DNA of 22,286 nt from a virus, in the IMG/VR virus record IMGVR_UViG_3300050010_000090, positions 1 through 22,286 of that record. One strand, written 5' to 3'. Positions within the stretch are counted from its first letter, which is position 1. Every line of letters starts with the position of its first letter. This document shows positions 13,791-20,826 of the stretch, one piece after another. The notes below the pieces were generated by a model, which did not search any database, was not told the origin of the DNA, and saw nothing but the letters and a program-made list of their open reading frames with translations. The position numbers and the translations under genes are program-made.

Positions 13791-13825
13791 ACGGCAGGCC
13801 GGAACTCAAAACCGGCCTGTTCCGT
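13791..13825 (+). promoter_or_regulatory. hairpin downstream of major capsid gene
   Basis: ACGGCAGGCCGG (13791-13802) pairs with CCGGCCTG-TT-CCGT (13812-13825) in 12 base pairs with a two-base bulge and a 9-base loop AACTCAAAA. No T-tract follows; ATATCGAAAGG leads into the next ribosome site. It is more consistent with an mRNA 3' stability or processing element than with a classic terminator. Confidence 0.58.
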
Positions 13826-13844
13826 ATATCGAAAGGTAAATAAA

Positions 13845-14636
13845 ATGCAGACTCCCCAAATAGTTAGGGGAACCGGAGTGGGGACCGGCAGCATTATTGC
13901 TGTTGCCCTCGGCTTCATTCCCAGACACGTTGAGTTATGGAACGAGGTAAGCGGCGTTAAGGTCACATGGGATCAGCAATTCGGACTTGCCTACGCTCCC
14001 GGTGCGGCTCAAGGTATTAAAGAGAAGGGAACATCTTCTCCCACCAGGGTGCTTTTAAGTTCGGCAGGCATCTTGCCTTACCCTGGCGGTGACAGAATCC
14101 AGTATCTTACCTCAAGCGGGTATTGGAATCTCAACGCGCTGGTAAATAGTTCCCTTTTAGGCGCGCCTAGCCTTGGAGCAAACGCCAACCAGATATTCCT
14201 GGACGGCGATTGGGAAATCCCCGGCTTTACCACTACATCTTCAAGTTCCAATACCGTTGCAAGTTCGGGTTCTCTTACCTTTACCGTCCCCGGTGGTCTG
14301 CCCTGGTTGACGGTCGGCAGTTCCGTATTGATATACTCGACTGCCAGCCCGACAAACTATATGGTTGCCACTATCACCTCCTATTCGGGTACGTCCCTTG
14401 TTGTGACTGCCACGGGATCAGGCGGTTCAGGAACTCTCTCAGCATGGACCATCGAGCCTCAAAGCGCGAGTGGCGTTCAGGGCATAAACTACAACTGTGC
14501 GGGATTCGCCGTTGATCCTTCCGGCCAGAATCCATACAACGGAAGCGTTGTCGAAGTCCCGGCAGGGTTTATCCTCGGAACGGATAGTGACCTGAATTCT
14601 TCAGGCAATCAGATCGTCTGGATCGCCACCAAATAA
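13845..14636 (+). CDS. head-associated protein carrying a fibre-type beta module
   Basis: This 263-residue protein has an N-terminal part (residues 1-128) with GVGTGSIIAVALGFIPRHVE and LWNEVSGVKVTWDQQFG, a pattern I have seen in phage virion proteins encoded right after the capsid. Residues 129-203 look inserted: TSSSSNTVASSGSLTFTV, then VGSSVLIYSTASPTNYMVA, then TSYSGTSLVVTATGSGGSGT and W. This module is widespread in tail fibres and other virion surface proteins. The C-terminal part returns to the host protein (FAVDPSGQNPYNGS). GAAAGG upstream is the ribosome site. It may be a capsid decoration or vertex protein. Confidence 0.66.
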   Translation: MQTPQIVRGTGVGTGSIIAVALGFIPRHVELWNEVSGVKVTWDQQFGLAYAPGAAQGIKEKGTSSPTRVLLSSAGILPYPGGDRIQYLTSSGYWNLNALVNSSLLGAPSLGANANQIFLDGDWEIPGFTTTSSSSNTVASSGSLTFTVPGGLPWLTVGSSVLIYSTASPTNYMVATITSYSGTSLVVTATGSGGSGTLSAWTIEPQSASGVQGINYNCAGFAVDPSGQNPYNGSVVEVPAGFILGTDSDLNSSGNQIVWIATK

Positions 14637-14657
14637 ATCACAACAATATGGCCGGTG

Positions 14658-14683
14658 TGCCCTCGTCCATAACGGCGGGGGCA
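14658..14683 (+). promoter_or_regulatory. hairpin in spacer before the next head gene
   Basis: TGCCCTCGTC (14658-14667) pairs fully, with two G-U pairs, with GGCGGGGGCA (14674-14683) around the 6-base loop CATAAC. There is no T-run downstream. It resembles the capsid-flanking hairpins in stem length and loop size and sits just upstream of GGGAAAGGA, the ribosome site for the gene at 14705. Confidence 0.52.
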
Positions 14684-14704
14684 TGATCGGGAAAGGACTA
14701 TCCA

Positions 14705-15202
14705 ATGTCAGGCAAAAAAGATGAGAATTTCGATCAAGGATTTAACGAGCCGGCCGAAAGAGACCCCGGAACTTTTGAGGTTAGATCGACTCTTGATGAG
14801 GTAGTTGATTCAGTTCTAAAGAAACGTCCTAAAGAGGGGAAGAAAAACTACGATCTTCCGAAGAAGTGGGGGCTTGTCCGCCTGGAACAGAAACGGAGCG
14901 AACATGAAATAGACGACGTTCCGGTTTGCTGCAACGGTCACAATGTAATTCTTCAGCGCGGGATGTGGGTTCCGATCAATTGGGCGTTTATCGAAATCCT
15001 GAAAAACGCAAAATATCCGCAGTATGCCAATAAGCCGGGTGAGCAGAGAAAGGTTGTGGGCATGGTAAGCCGGTTCCCCTATCAAGGCCCCTTTGAACTT
15101 TCCGAGCAGGAATTCAATCATCTCAGAAAAGTGGCGCTCAAAGGTGAAATCCCGATAAAGGACTATCCGGAACGCTATCAAGCCATGATGGATGCCGCCT
15201 AA
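14705..15202 (+). CDS. hypothetical head protein with NFDQGF motif
   Basis: This 165-residue protein starts MSGKKDENFDQGFNEPAER, repeating the F-D-x-G-F peptide found in the scaffold-like and staple-like proteins. The middle part VPVCCNGHNVILQRGMWVPI and AFIEILKNAKY is compatible with a small beta-sheet head protein seen between capsid and neck genes in podoviruses, but I cannot name the family. Its TAA overlaps the next ATG (TAATG). GAAAGGA precedes ATG 14705. A virion or assembly role is inferred from position and the shared peptide. Confidence 0.68.
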   Translation: MSGKKDENFDQGFNEPAERDPGTFEVRSTLDEVVDSVLKKRPKEGKKNYDLPKKWGLVRLEQKRSEHEIDDVPVCCNGHNVILQRGMWVPINWAFIEILKNAKYPQYANKPGEQRKVVGMVSRFPYQGPFELSEQEFNHLRKVALKGEIPIKDYPERYQAMMDAA

Positions 15203-16104
15203 TGGTTCGTTCTGTTTACGCAAGAACAGTTCAGCAGATTATCGATGATTCTTTCCGTCTGTGCCTGGATTTTCGAGGGAGCGGTACAGACGGAAGGCTC
15301 TGGAAATACTCTGAAGTTCTGGACGATCTGAATTTTGCATTGATCGATCTTGCGAAAAATAGTGGGATACTTAGAGGAACGGCAGTTGTTCCAATCACGG
15401 CAGGGGTAAATGTCTATAACCTTCCAGCCGATTGCATCAGGCCGTTGCGCTTCATGATCCACGGCTTACAGGGAAAGTTTTTGCTTCCAACCAGCAAGAC
15501 AAAGCGGGATTTGCAGCGGCTTCCGTTTACGCCAACCGGGGACCCGCGATATTTTTTCCGGGAATTTCTGGCACCAAACCAAGTCGGCTTTTTCCCCACG
15601 CCTTCACAAACAGGCTCCACCTTCACGGAGGGCGCAGGCTTTGGCGGTGGGACCTTCGGCGGCGGCGGGTATAATATTGGCGATGGTGGTGGAAACAGTA
15701 TCACTCCCGGCATTTTGCGCGGCATTTCCGATGCCGATGGACATATACCTTTCGACGCTAATAAGCCGTTACGGGCGATAAGGGGAGTTCCTTTTACCAG
15801 GCTTGGCGGTGATGGGAAGATCATCCGAAACATCATAAGTCCACAGGGAAATATTCAGGTCTGGTATCTGAGGACCCCTGAAGTGGTTGAGCGTCAGAAT
15901 CAATACCCGGATGTCGGCATTCCTGAGTTCATACATATGTGGATCAAATACGGAGTCGCGGCACGCATGTGCATGTATTCAAAAAGGCAAGTGCATCAGG
16001 ATAAACTCAAAAGGTTTTTAATGACCTGGCGCGGGGCAGTGAACCGGCTAAAGAGGTTCGCTACTTGGCAAGGGCCTATGGGCAACGAAGTGAGGCCGTT
16101 CTAA
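15202..16104 (+). CDS. putative head-tail adaptor protein (first)
   Basis: This 300-residue protein starts RTVQQIIDDSFRLCLDF and YSEVLDDLNFALIDLAKNSG, the helical start typical of adaptor proteins that bind under the portal. This is followed by a beta part with VYNLPADCIRPLRFM and the C-terminal helical return IHMWIKYGVAARMCMYS. A glycine-rich loop, about residues 143-170 (GAGFGGGTFGGGGYNIGDGGG), breaks the middle. The start overlaps the previous stop as TAATG. The paralogous-looking next gene suggests a two-ring neck. Assignment rests on position and fold-like pattern, not a firm family match. Confidence 0.63.
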   Translation: MVRSVYARTVQQIIDDSFRLCLDFRGSGTDGRLWKYSEVLDDLNFALIDLAKNSGILRGTAVVPITAGVNVYNLPADCIRPLRFMIHGLQGKFLLPTSKTKRDLQRLPFTPTGDPRYFFREFLAPNQVGFFPTPSQTGSTFTEGAGFGGGTFGGGGYNIGDGGGNSITPGILRGISDADGHIPFDANKPLRAIRGVPFTRLGGDGKIIRNIISPQGNIQVWYLRTPEVVERQNQYPDVGIPEFIHMWIKYGVAARMCMYSKRQVHQDKLKRFLMTWRGAVNRLKRFATWQGPMGNEVRPF

Positions 16105-16808
16105 TGTATACCATAACTCAGGAGGCCAAGCGTCTTGACTGGCTGATAGCCCGAACGCTTCTCTGTTTGGAAGACCCATGCGGAGAGAAATACGCACAGT
16201 CTCGTATTATCGAAGCTCTAAACTTCGCCTGTCTTGAAGTGGCAATGCAGACCGAACTCATAAAAGACGAAGTGGATATGCAGCTTCAGGCACAGCAGCC
16301 CATTTATAATATTCCACAACACATTGCGATGCTTACCACAAAACACCCTTACGCCTACCCGCTCAGGATCGGTTATGAGGGCGCGACGTCTCCGGCCATA
16401 CTTCCGGTTAGCACGCTTACACTTGACGCTGAAAATGCGGTCCTCGTCGAGCAGGGAGACCCGCAGTCATGGACGATAGATCTTCTTTCTTATGGCGAGA
16501 TTTCGATACAACCCATTCCGCAGACAACCGGCAATCCGCTATCCGACGAAATAGGAAACGTCCAGGTGACTTATGCGGGGATGCCCTTCCCTATGGCGGA
16601 CCCTTTGGCCGATTACCCTGACCCGCTCATTCCCGGATACTATCACGAGTACCTTCCGTTTGTCGCGGCGGCGCTCATACTCGACGAGGCGGGCGTTGAA
16701 GACATGAAACTTGGAGATCAGTACCGCAGCAATTCCGAAAAGGGCATGAGCCAGATTAGATCGGATGGCTACAATCAGACGAGTTACCAAGACGTGAGGC
16801 CGATGTAA
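16104..16808 (+). CDS. putative head-tail adaptor / tail tubular protein (second)
   Basis: ATG 16104 overlaps the previous TAA (TAATG) and gives 234 residues. An in-frame start at 16065 would lie inside the previous gene and is rejected. The N-terminal helices (SRIIEALNFACLEVAMQTE, MQLQAQQPIYNIPQHI) are followed by beta strands and a closing helical segment YYHEYLPFVAAALILDEAGVED. This alternation resembles the first adaptor and gp11-type tubular proteins of podoviruses. Its own TAA overlaps the next ATG at 16808 (TAATG). The role is inferred. Confidence 0.62.
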   Translation: MYTITQEAKRLDWLIARTLLCLEDPCGEKYAQSRIIEALNFACLEVAMQTELIKDEVDMQLQAQQPIYNIPQHIAMLTTKHPYAYPLRIGYEGATSPAILPVSTLTLDAENAVLVEQGDPQSWTIDLLSYGEISIQPIPQTTGNPLSDEIGNVQVTYAGMPFPMADPLADYPDPLIPGYYHEYLPFVAAALILDEAGVEDMKLGDQYRSNSEKGMSQIRSDGYNQTSYQDVRPM

Positions 16809-18670
16809 TGAAGCCAATCGGGTTGAGCAAATTTGGCGGGATCGCGCCGCTTTATGAAGGCAACTTAAAGCCGGGTATGGCCGTAGTCGCTCAAGACTGC
16901 GAGCTTGCAAACGGCAAGGTCAGGCCGCTCCCGGGGAACTCTCTCGTGGAGGCTTTATCTGGTCCTCCTTATCCCGATAGCCTCATTCAATACCTAAATA
17001 CTTGGTACACCGGCAGTCAGGAATATTATCTTGAATGGCTTTTGGATGGTAACGATGCCCTGATATTTTTAAATGGCGGGACTGCCATGAAAACGGTGGG
17101 CGGGGTTACGGTGGCGTTGGGCCAACCTATCCCCAATCCCCCCACGGTCACAAACCTTACCACGGATACATTACTTACCAGTACCACCTATGAATGGACG
17201 GCGACAACCTCAACGACTTCAGGGGCAAGCGTTTATTATTGTCAGCTTGCAGCAGGCGGGAACCCTGGCCTTGATCTCCCTGCCGAACTCGCAATAGACG
17301 ATATTGTAGCAACGCAGGGGAGTCTTTCGGCGGGCCTTACCGATCACCAATGGGCCTACGGAAACGTCGATACTCTTGGGTATAACACGATCTATGTCTG
17401 TCTTGCCGGTGGCATTTCCTATCACACAATCGACCATCTTGTAAATCCAGGCAACGTGAACGGGACCGTCTATTATCTTGTCTGCACAGATAGAACCGTT
17501 GGCGGTATGATGGATAAATCCGGGCCATCGTCAGCGGCCCCAGTGAACGGACTTGCAACCGTCTGGTCAAAAGTGCAGATCACTGCGCCCACATTTTACG
17601 ATCCGAACGCTACCCACTGGTATATCTACCGGCTTTCGAGCAATTCCGGTGCGTTCATGCTGGTGGCTACCCTCGGAATTGGGACCACAACCTATATCGA
17701 CAACACCCTTGATGCAAATCTTGGCACAGAGCTTGATACCGAATACACCGGATCACAAACCGGCGTCACGATTACCTACGGGCCACCGACAACCACTTTC
17801 GACGGAATAGCAAATAGCGTCTATAACGGGATGCTTTTCGCCTGGAAGGGCAACACCCTCTATTGGTGTGAGCCTGGTGTACCGGACTCCTGGCCTCCCG
17901 TTTACAACATGAATATGGAAAAGCCGATCAAAACGGTTGTTGTGGGAGTGAACTACGCGGCAATATTCTGCGAAGACGGATGTTACCCGATTTCGGGCAC
18001 CGACTCAGAAGTGCTTTACGCCTCAACCAAAATAGGAACGGAAAACTGTACCAGCACAAAGGCGTGTTCGACCACGCGGGGGATTGTTTTCGTGACCGAA
18101 GGCGGGCTGGCCATAGCGACAAACGCCGGGGTCCAGATGCTTACCGATGAAGGTTACGGCTTAGAGTGGTGGAACGCGAATGTCGGGACTGTCAATTTTA
18201 TCGCAGAAGTTAACAGGCGACTTATTGTTGCCTGTTCGAACATGACTTTAATGCTCAACGCCTCAAGAGGCACAGAACTAAATTGGTCAACGCTATCATC
18301 GATATTTTACGCTGGATGGGAAAACCCGGCTGACGGATTTCTTTATGTCGTGGACTCTCAAGGCATAAAGAAGTTTATGGGGTCACAAACTCTTTTATCC
18401 ACATGCGCCTGGCAGAGCGGAAAACTTTACGGGGACCGGCCGGTAGAAAAAACCTTTGATGCCTGCATTATGCGCGGGTCCGGTTCAGTAAGCCTTTCTC
18501 TCACGGTGGATGGAAGCCCGGCAGGATCAAAGGCCGTCAATCTTGATTCGCCTTCCGACCGAGACAAGCGGCTGAGGTTTCCGGAACAAAACTCCGGAAG
18601 GTATTGCGAGATCGGATGGACCGGAAGCGGCCTTGTCGATGATGTCGTCGTGACGCAGTTGGAGGACTAA
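16808..18670 (+). CDS. tail nozzle / tail tubular B-like structural protein
   Basis: This 620-residue, beta-rich protein starts GLSKFGGIAPLYEGNLKPGMAVVAQDC and GKVRPLPGNSLV, the pattern of podoviral nozzle proteins that begin by listing data along a shell-like propeller. Residues about 105-330 contain Thr/Ser-rich Ig- or fibronectin-like strands (TTYEWTATTSTTSGASVYY, THWYIYRLSSNSGAFMLVAT). The C-terminal half continues with propeller-like repeats (GIVFVTEGGLAIATNAGVQML, RRLIVACSNMTLMLNAS). The start and stop both overlap neighbours. It would form the tail tip through which DNA leaves. Confidence 0.7.
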   Translation: MKPIGLSKFGGIAPLYEGNLKPGMAVVAQDCELANGKVRPLPGNSLVEALSGPPYPDSLIQYLNTWYTGSQEYYLEWLLDGNDALIFLNGGTAMKTVGGVTVALGQPIPNPPTVTNLTTDTLLTSTTYEWTATTSTTSGASVYYCQLAAGGNPGLDLPAELAIDDIVATQGSLSAGLTDHQWAYGNVDTLGYNTIYVCLAGGISYHTIDHLVNPGNVNGTVYYLVCTDRTVGGMMDKSGPSSAAPVNGLATVWSKVQITAPTFYDPNATHWYIYRLSSNSGAFMLVATLGIGTTTYIDNTLDANLGTELDTEYTGSQTGVTITYGPPTTTFDGIANSVYNGMLFAWKGNTLYWCEPGVPDSWPPVYNMNMEKPIKTVVVGVNYAAIFCEDGCYPISGTDSEVLYASTKIGTENCTSTKACSTTRGIVFVTEGGLAIATNAGVQMLTDEGYGLEWWNANVGTVNFIAEVNRRLIVACSNMTLMLNASRGTELNWSTLSSIFYAGWENPADGFLYVVDSQGIKKFMGSQTLLSTCAWQSGKLYGDRPVEKTFDACIMRGSGSVSLSLTVDGSPAGSKAVNLDSPSDRDKRLRFPEQNSGRYCEIGWTGSGLVDDVVVTQLED

Positions 18671-19161
18671 TGGCCAGAACGCCGAAAGTTTACCGCCTTA
18701 CGAGCACGAATCTGGTGGAGATGAATAATCTTCTTCAGCAAGTTCAGCAGGACATGGACGCAGCTCTTGGAACGAATCAGAGTCTTAACGCTAAAGGAAG
18801 GCCAATAAAAAACCTTGGCAGTGCGACATCAACCAATGATGCAGCCTTGCATGGAAGCATACCAAAGGTCGGCGGCAGTATTGTAGCTCAGACAAATTTT
18901 GATATGAGCCCATCGGCAGGGAATAGCCCTGAATATGCTTCATCAAATCATGTTCACGGCACGCCTACAACGTCTACCGTTACTTCAGTAGCCACAACTG
19001 CGGCGAAGAAAGTATCTCAGGGGAGCTGGCCGGTAGGTTCCGTGATGCCTACGGCTGTCAATACGAACCCTAACACGCTTGTCGGGTTCGGAACCTGGAC
19101 TTCTCTTGGCACTCAAACAATCGGTTCCACTACGGTTTATTATTGGAAGAGGGGTTCATGA
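18670..19161 (+). CDS. short tail fibre / tail-tip receptor-binding protein candidate
   Basis: This 163-residue protein has an N-terminal helix (NLVEMNNLLQQVQQDMDAAL), then SLNAKGRPIKNLGSATSTNDAAL, a fibre-type repeat unit. SSNHVHGTPTT at residues 91-101 is an H-x-H element found in trimeric phage fibres, where it can bind a metal ion. The C-terminal GSVMPTAVNTNPNTLVGFGTW and YYWKRGS is the ending seen on many receptor-binding tips. It is short for a fibre. The stop overlaps the GNAT gene (ATGA). Confidence 0.68.
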   Translation: MARTPKVYRLTSTNLVEMNNLLQQVQQDMDAALGTNQSLNAKGRPIKNLGSATSTNDAALHGSIPKVGGSIVAQTNFDMSPSAGNSPEYASSNHVHGTPTTSTVTSVATTAAKKVSQGSWPVGSVMPTAVNTNPNTLVGFGTWTSLGTQTIGSTTVYYWKRGS

Positions 19162-19613
19162 TCGAGATTAGGAAAATCAGGCTGCACGAAATTGAGACGG
19201 ATACAGCCTTGCCTGCTTTGTGCAAAGAGTATGAAAACGAAGCACGCATCGAAGGAATGCCGCTCATTAATGTTCAGAACCATATTTATCATCAGATCGA
19301 ATCTACTGGGTCTTTTGTTCTTTTTGGCGCTTATCATGACGGCAAACTTATTGGTTTTCTATCAATACTGGTCACGCTTGCGCCGCATTATGGCACCCTG
19401 TCGGCAATGGGAGAGTCTTTTTTTGTCGGTAAACTTTACCGAAAGACCGGCGCAGGGTTGAAACTTCTTGCCGCCGCCGAGAAATTTTCCGAACAAATTG
19501 GGGCGCCAGGCTTTCTATGTTCCGCAAGGGTTGAGAGTGTACTTTCAAAGGTTTTGCCGCGCCGGGGATATAAAGAAACAAATCGTGTTTTTTTTAAGAG
19601 CTTTTCGAAATGA
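19158..19613 (+). CDS. GNAT-family N-acetyltransferase
   Basis: ATG 19158 overlaps the fibre stop (ATGA), giving 151 residues; the upstream in-frame start at 19143 lies inside the fibre gene and is less likely. Residues 53-72 (FVLFGAYHDGKLIGFLSILV) form the core strands. ESFFVGKLYRKTGAGLKLL (86-104) carries the acetyl-CoA loop R-x-x-G-x-G (R95 to G100), and the end GYKETNRVFFKS is typical. GNAT enzymes transfer acetyl groups to amines. The substrate here is unknown; related genes downstream of phage tail genes occur in other podoviruses. It could modify a virion or host protein. Confidence 0.82.
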   Translation: MIEIRKIRLHEIETDTALPALCKEYENEARIEGMPLINVQNHIYHQIESTGSFVLFGAYHDGKLIGFLSILVTLAPHYGTLSAMGESFFVGKLYRKTGAGLKLLAAAEKFSEQIGAPGFLCSARVESVLSKVLPRRGYKETNRVFFKSFSK

Positions 19614-20080
19614 ACGACTTGGTGCAACCAATCCCTTCACTTCCCGCGATGCCTGCAATGTCGGAGGCAGTCGTTGGCAGGGTTCGCGAGGTTGAATCCG
19701 AGCTTGCAAAACTTCCACAAATGGAACTCAAGACGATGCATGTTCTTCACGGCGGCATGTATTCAAGAACGGTAATAGTCCCGGCCAACCATGTCATTGT
19801 CGGGGTGCTGGTAAAGGTTCCTACTCAGGTAATCGTCTCGGGCAGTGCAAGAGTCTTTGCGGGTGATAAGGTTTTAAACCTCGCAGGCTTCAACGTCATC
19901 CCGGCGCAAGCTGGAAGAAAACAAATCTTTGTCGCGATCACCGATATCTTTGTCACAATGATTTTCCCCAGTTCGGCGGAAACGGTAGAGCAAGCCGAGT
20001 CTGAATTTACAGACGAAAACGAAATGCTAATGTCTCGCCATGACGACTCACAAAATATTGTAATAAACACGGAGGCCTGA
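19610..20080 (+). CDS. conserved cupin-like phage protein
   Basis: ATG 19610 overlaps the GNAT stop (ATGA). The 156-residue product has a helical N-terminus (PAMPAMSEAVVGRVREVE) and a double-stranded beta core: HVLHGGMYSRTVIVPANHV, VGVLVKVPTQVIVSG, AGDKVLNLAGFNVIPAQAGRKQIFVAIT, then FPSSAETVEQAESEFTDENEML. The GG-x-YxRT and ExEFTDE signatures match a family I recall as widespread in phages next to tail and internal virion genes, with no proven function. A cupin fold is inferred from strand order and the conserved His. The position between GNAT and ejection-type genes suggests a shared cassette. Confidence 0.7.
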   Translation: MNDLVQPIPSLPAMPAMSEAVVGRVREVESELAKLPQMELKTMHVLHGGMYSRTVIVPANHVIVGVLVKVPTQVIVSGSARVFAGDKVLNLAGFNVIPAQAGRKQIFVAITDIFVTMIFPSSAETVEQAESEFTDENEMLMSRHDDSQNIVINTEA

Positions 20081-20082
20081 AT

Positions 20083-20814
20083 ATGTCGGGCGTATCGGTA
20101 GGAACGGCTTTAGCGGTTGGATCTGCGGGTATAGGCGCGGTTGGCAGCATCATGAACGCCAGCAATATGTCAAGCGCAATGGGCGCACAGACCGCAGCAT
20201 TGCAGGAGCAAGAACAGCTTGCGATGGCGCAATGGAACCGGTACATGACCGAATTCGCGCCGCTTGAAAACGCAATGGTAACGCAGGCAGAACAGCCGGC
20301 CAACAAGCAAGCCGGATATCTCCAGGCAGAAGGGCAACTTAACAAATCTTACGCTGACCTTGAAGCCAACACACAAAGGTCGATGGCGGAAAAGTATCCG
20401 GGCGGCTCTGGAATGAGCACTGGCATTAAGGCCTCTCAGGAGCGAGGGCGTATTGAGGATAATGCCAATCTTTCATCTTCCTGGAACCAGCAGCGGTGGA
20501 ATCAAATGATGGGGATTGCCGGTTATGGCAGGGGACTTACTTCAAACGCCATGCAGGGCTATCAAAGTGCGGCTTCGGGCTTCGGTCAACAGGCCGGGAT
20601 GTATGGAAATCTCATGCAGAGTAGCGCCTACGGCTTGGGATCTTCGATTAACTCCTTGAATAACAGCGGTGGCCTCAATTCGATGTACCCGTCAAGCTGG
20701 TTCGGCGGCGGGGGTGGCGGGAGCGGTAATTCCGTCTCGGGTTTGAGTGCGAACAATTGGGGCATGGGAAATGTGGACAGCAGTATTTTTGCTCCGAGCT
20801 ATTCTTCCTCTTAA
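20083..20814 (+). CDS. internal virion / ejection-type protein
   Basis: This 243-residue, Ala/Gly/Ser/Gln/Asn-rich protein starts MSGVSVGTALAVGSAGIGAVGS, followed by helical SAMGAQTAALQEQEQLAMAQWNRYM, SYADLEANTQRSMAEKYPGG and a glycine-rich C-terminus (WFGGGGGGSGNSVSG). Low-complexity helical proteins of this kind right after the tail genes in podoviruses are typically ejected into the host to build the DNA channel, as for P22- and T7-type inner proteins. GAGGCCTGAATATG upstream gives only a weak GAGG site. The call rests on composition and position; no strict family match. Confidence 0.65.
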   Translation: MSGVSVGTALAVGSAGIGAVGSIMNASNMSSAMGAQTAALQEQEQLAMAQWNRYMTEFAPLENAMVTQAEQPANKQAGYLQAEGQLNKSYADLEANTQRSMAEKYPGGSGMSTGIKASQERGRIEDNANLSSSWNQQRWNQMMGIAGYGRGLTSNAMQGYQSAASGFGQQAGMYGNLMQSSAYGLGSSINSLNNSGGLNSMYPSSWFGGGGGGSGNSVSGLSANNWGMGNVDSSIFAPSYSSS

Positions 20815-20826
20815 AGGATAAACGAT

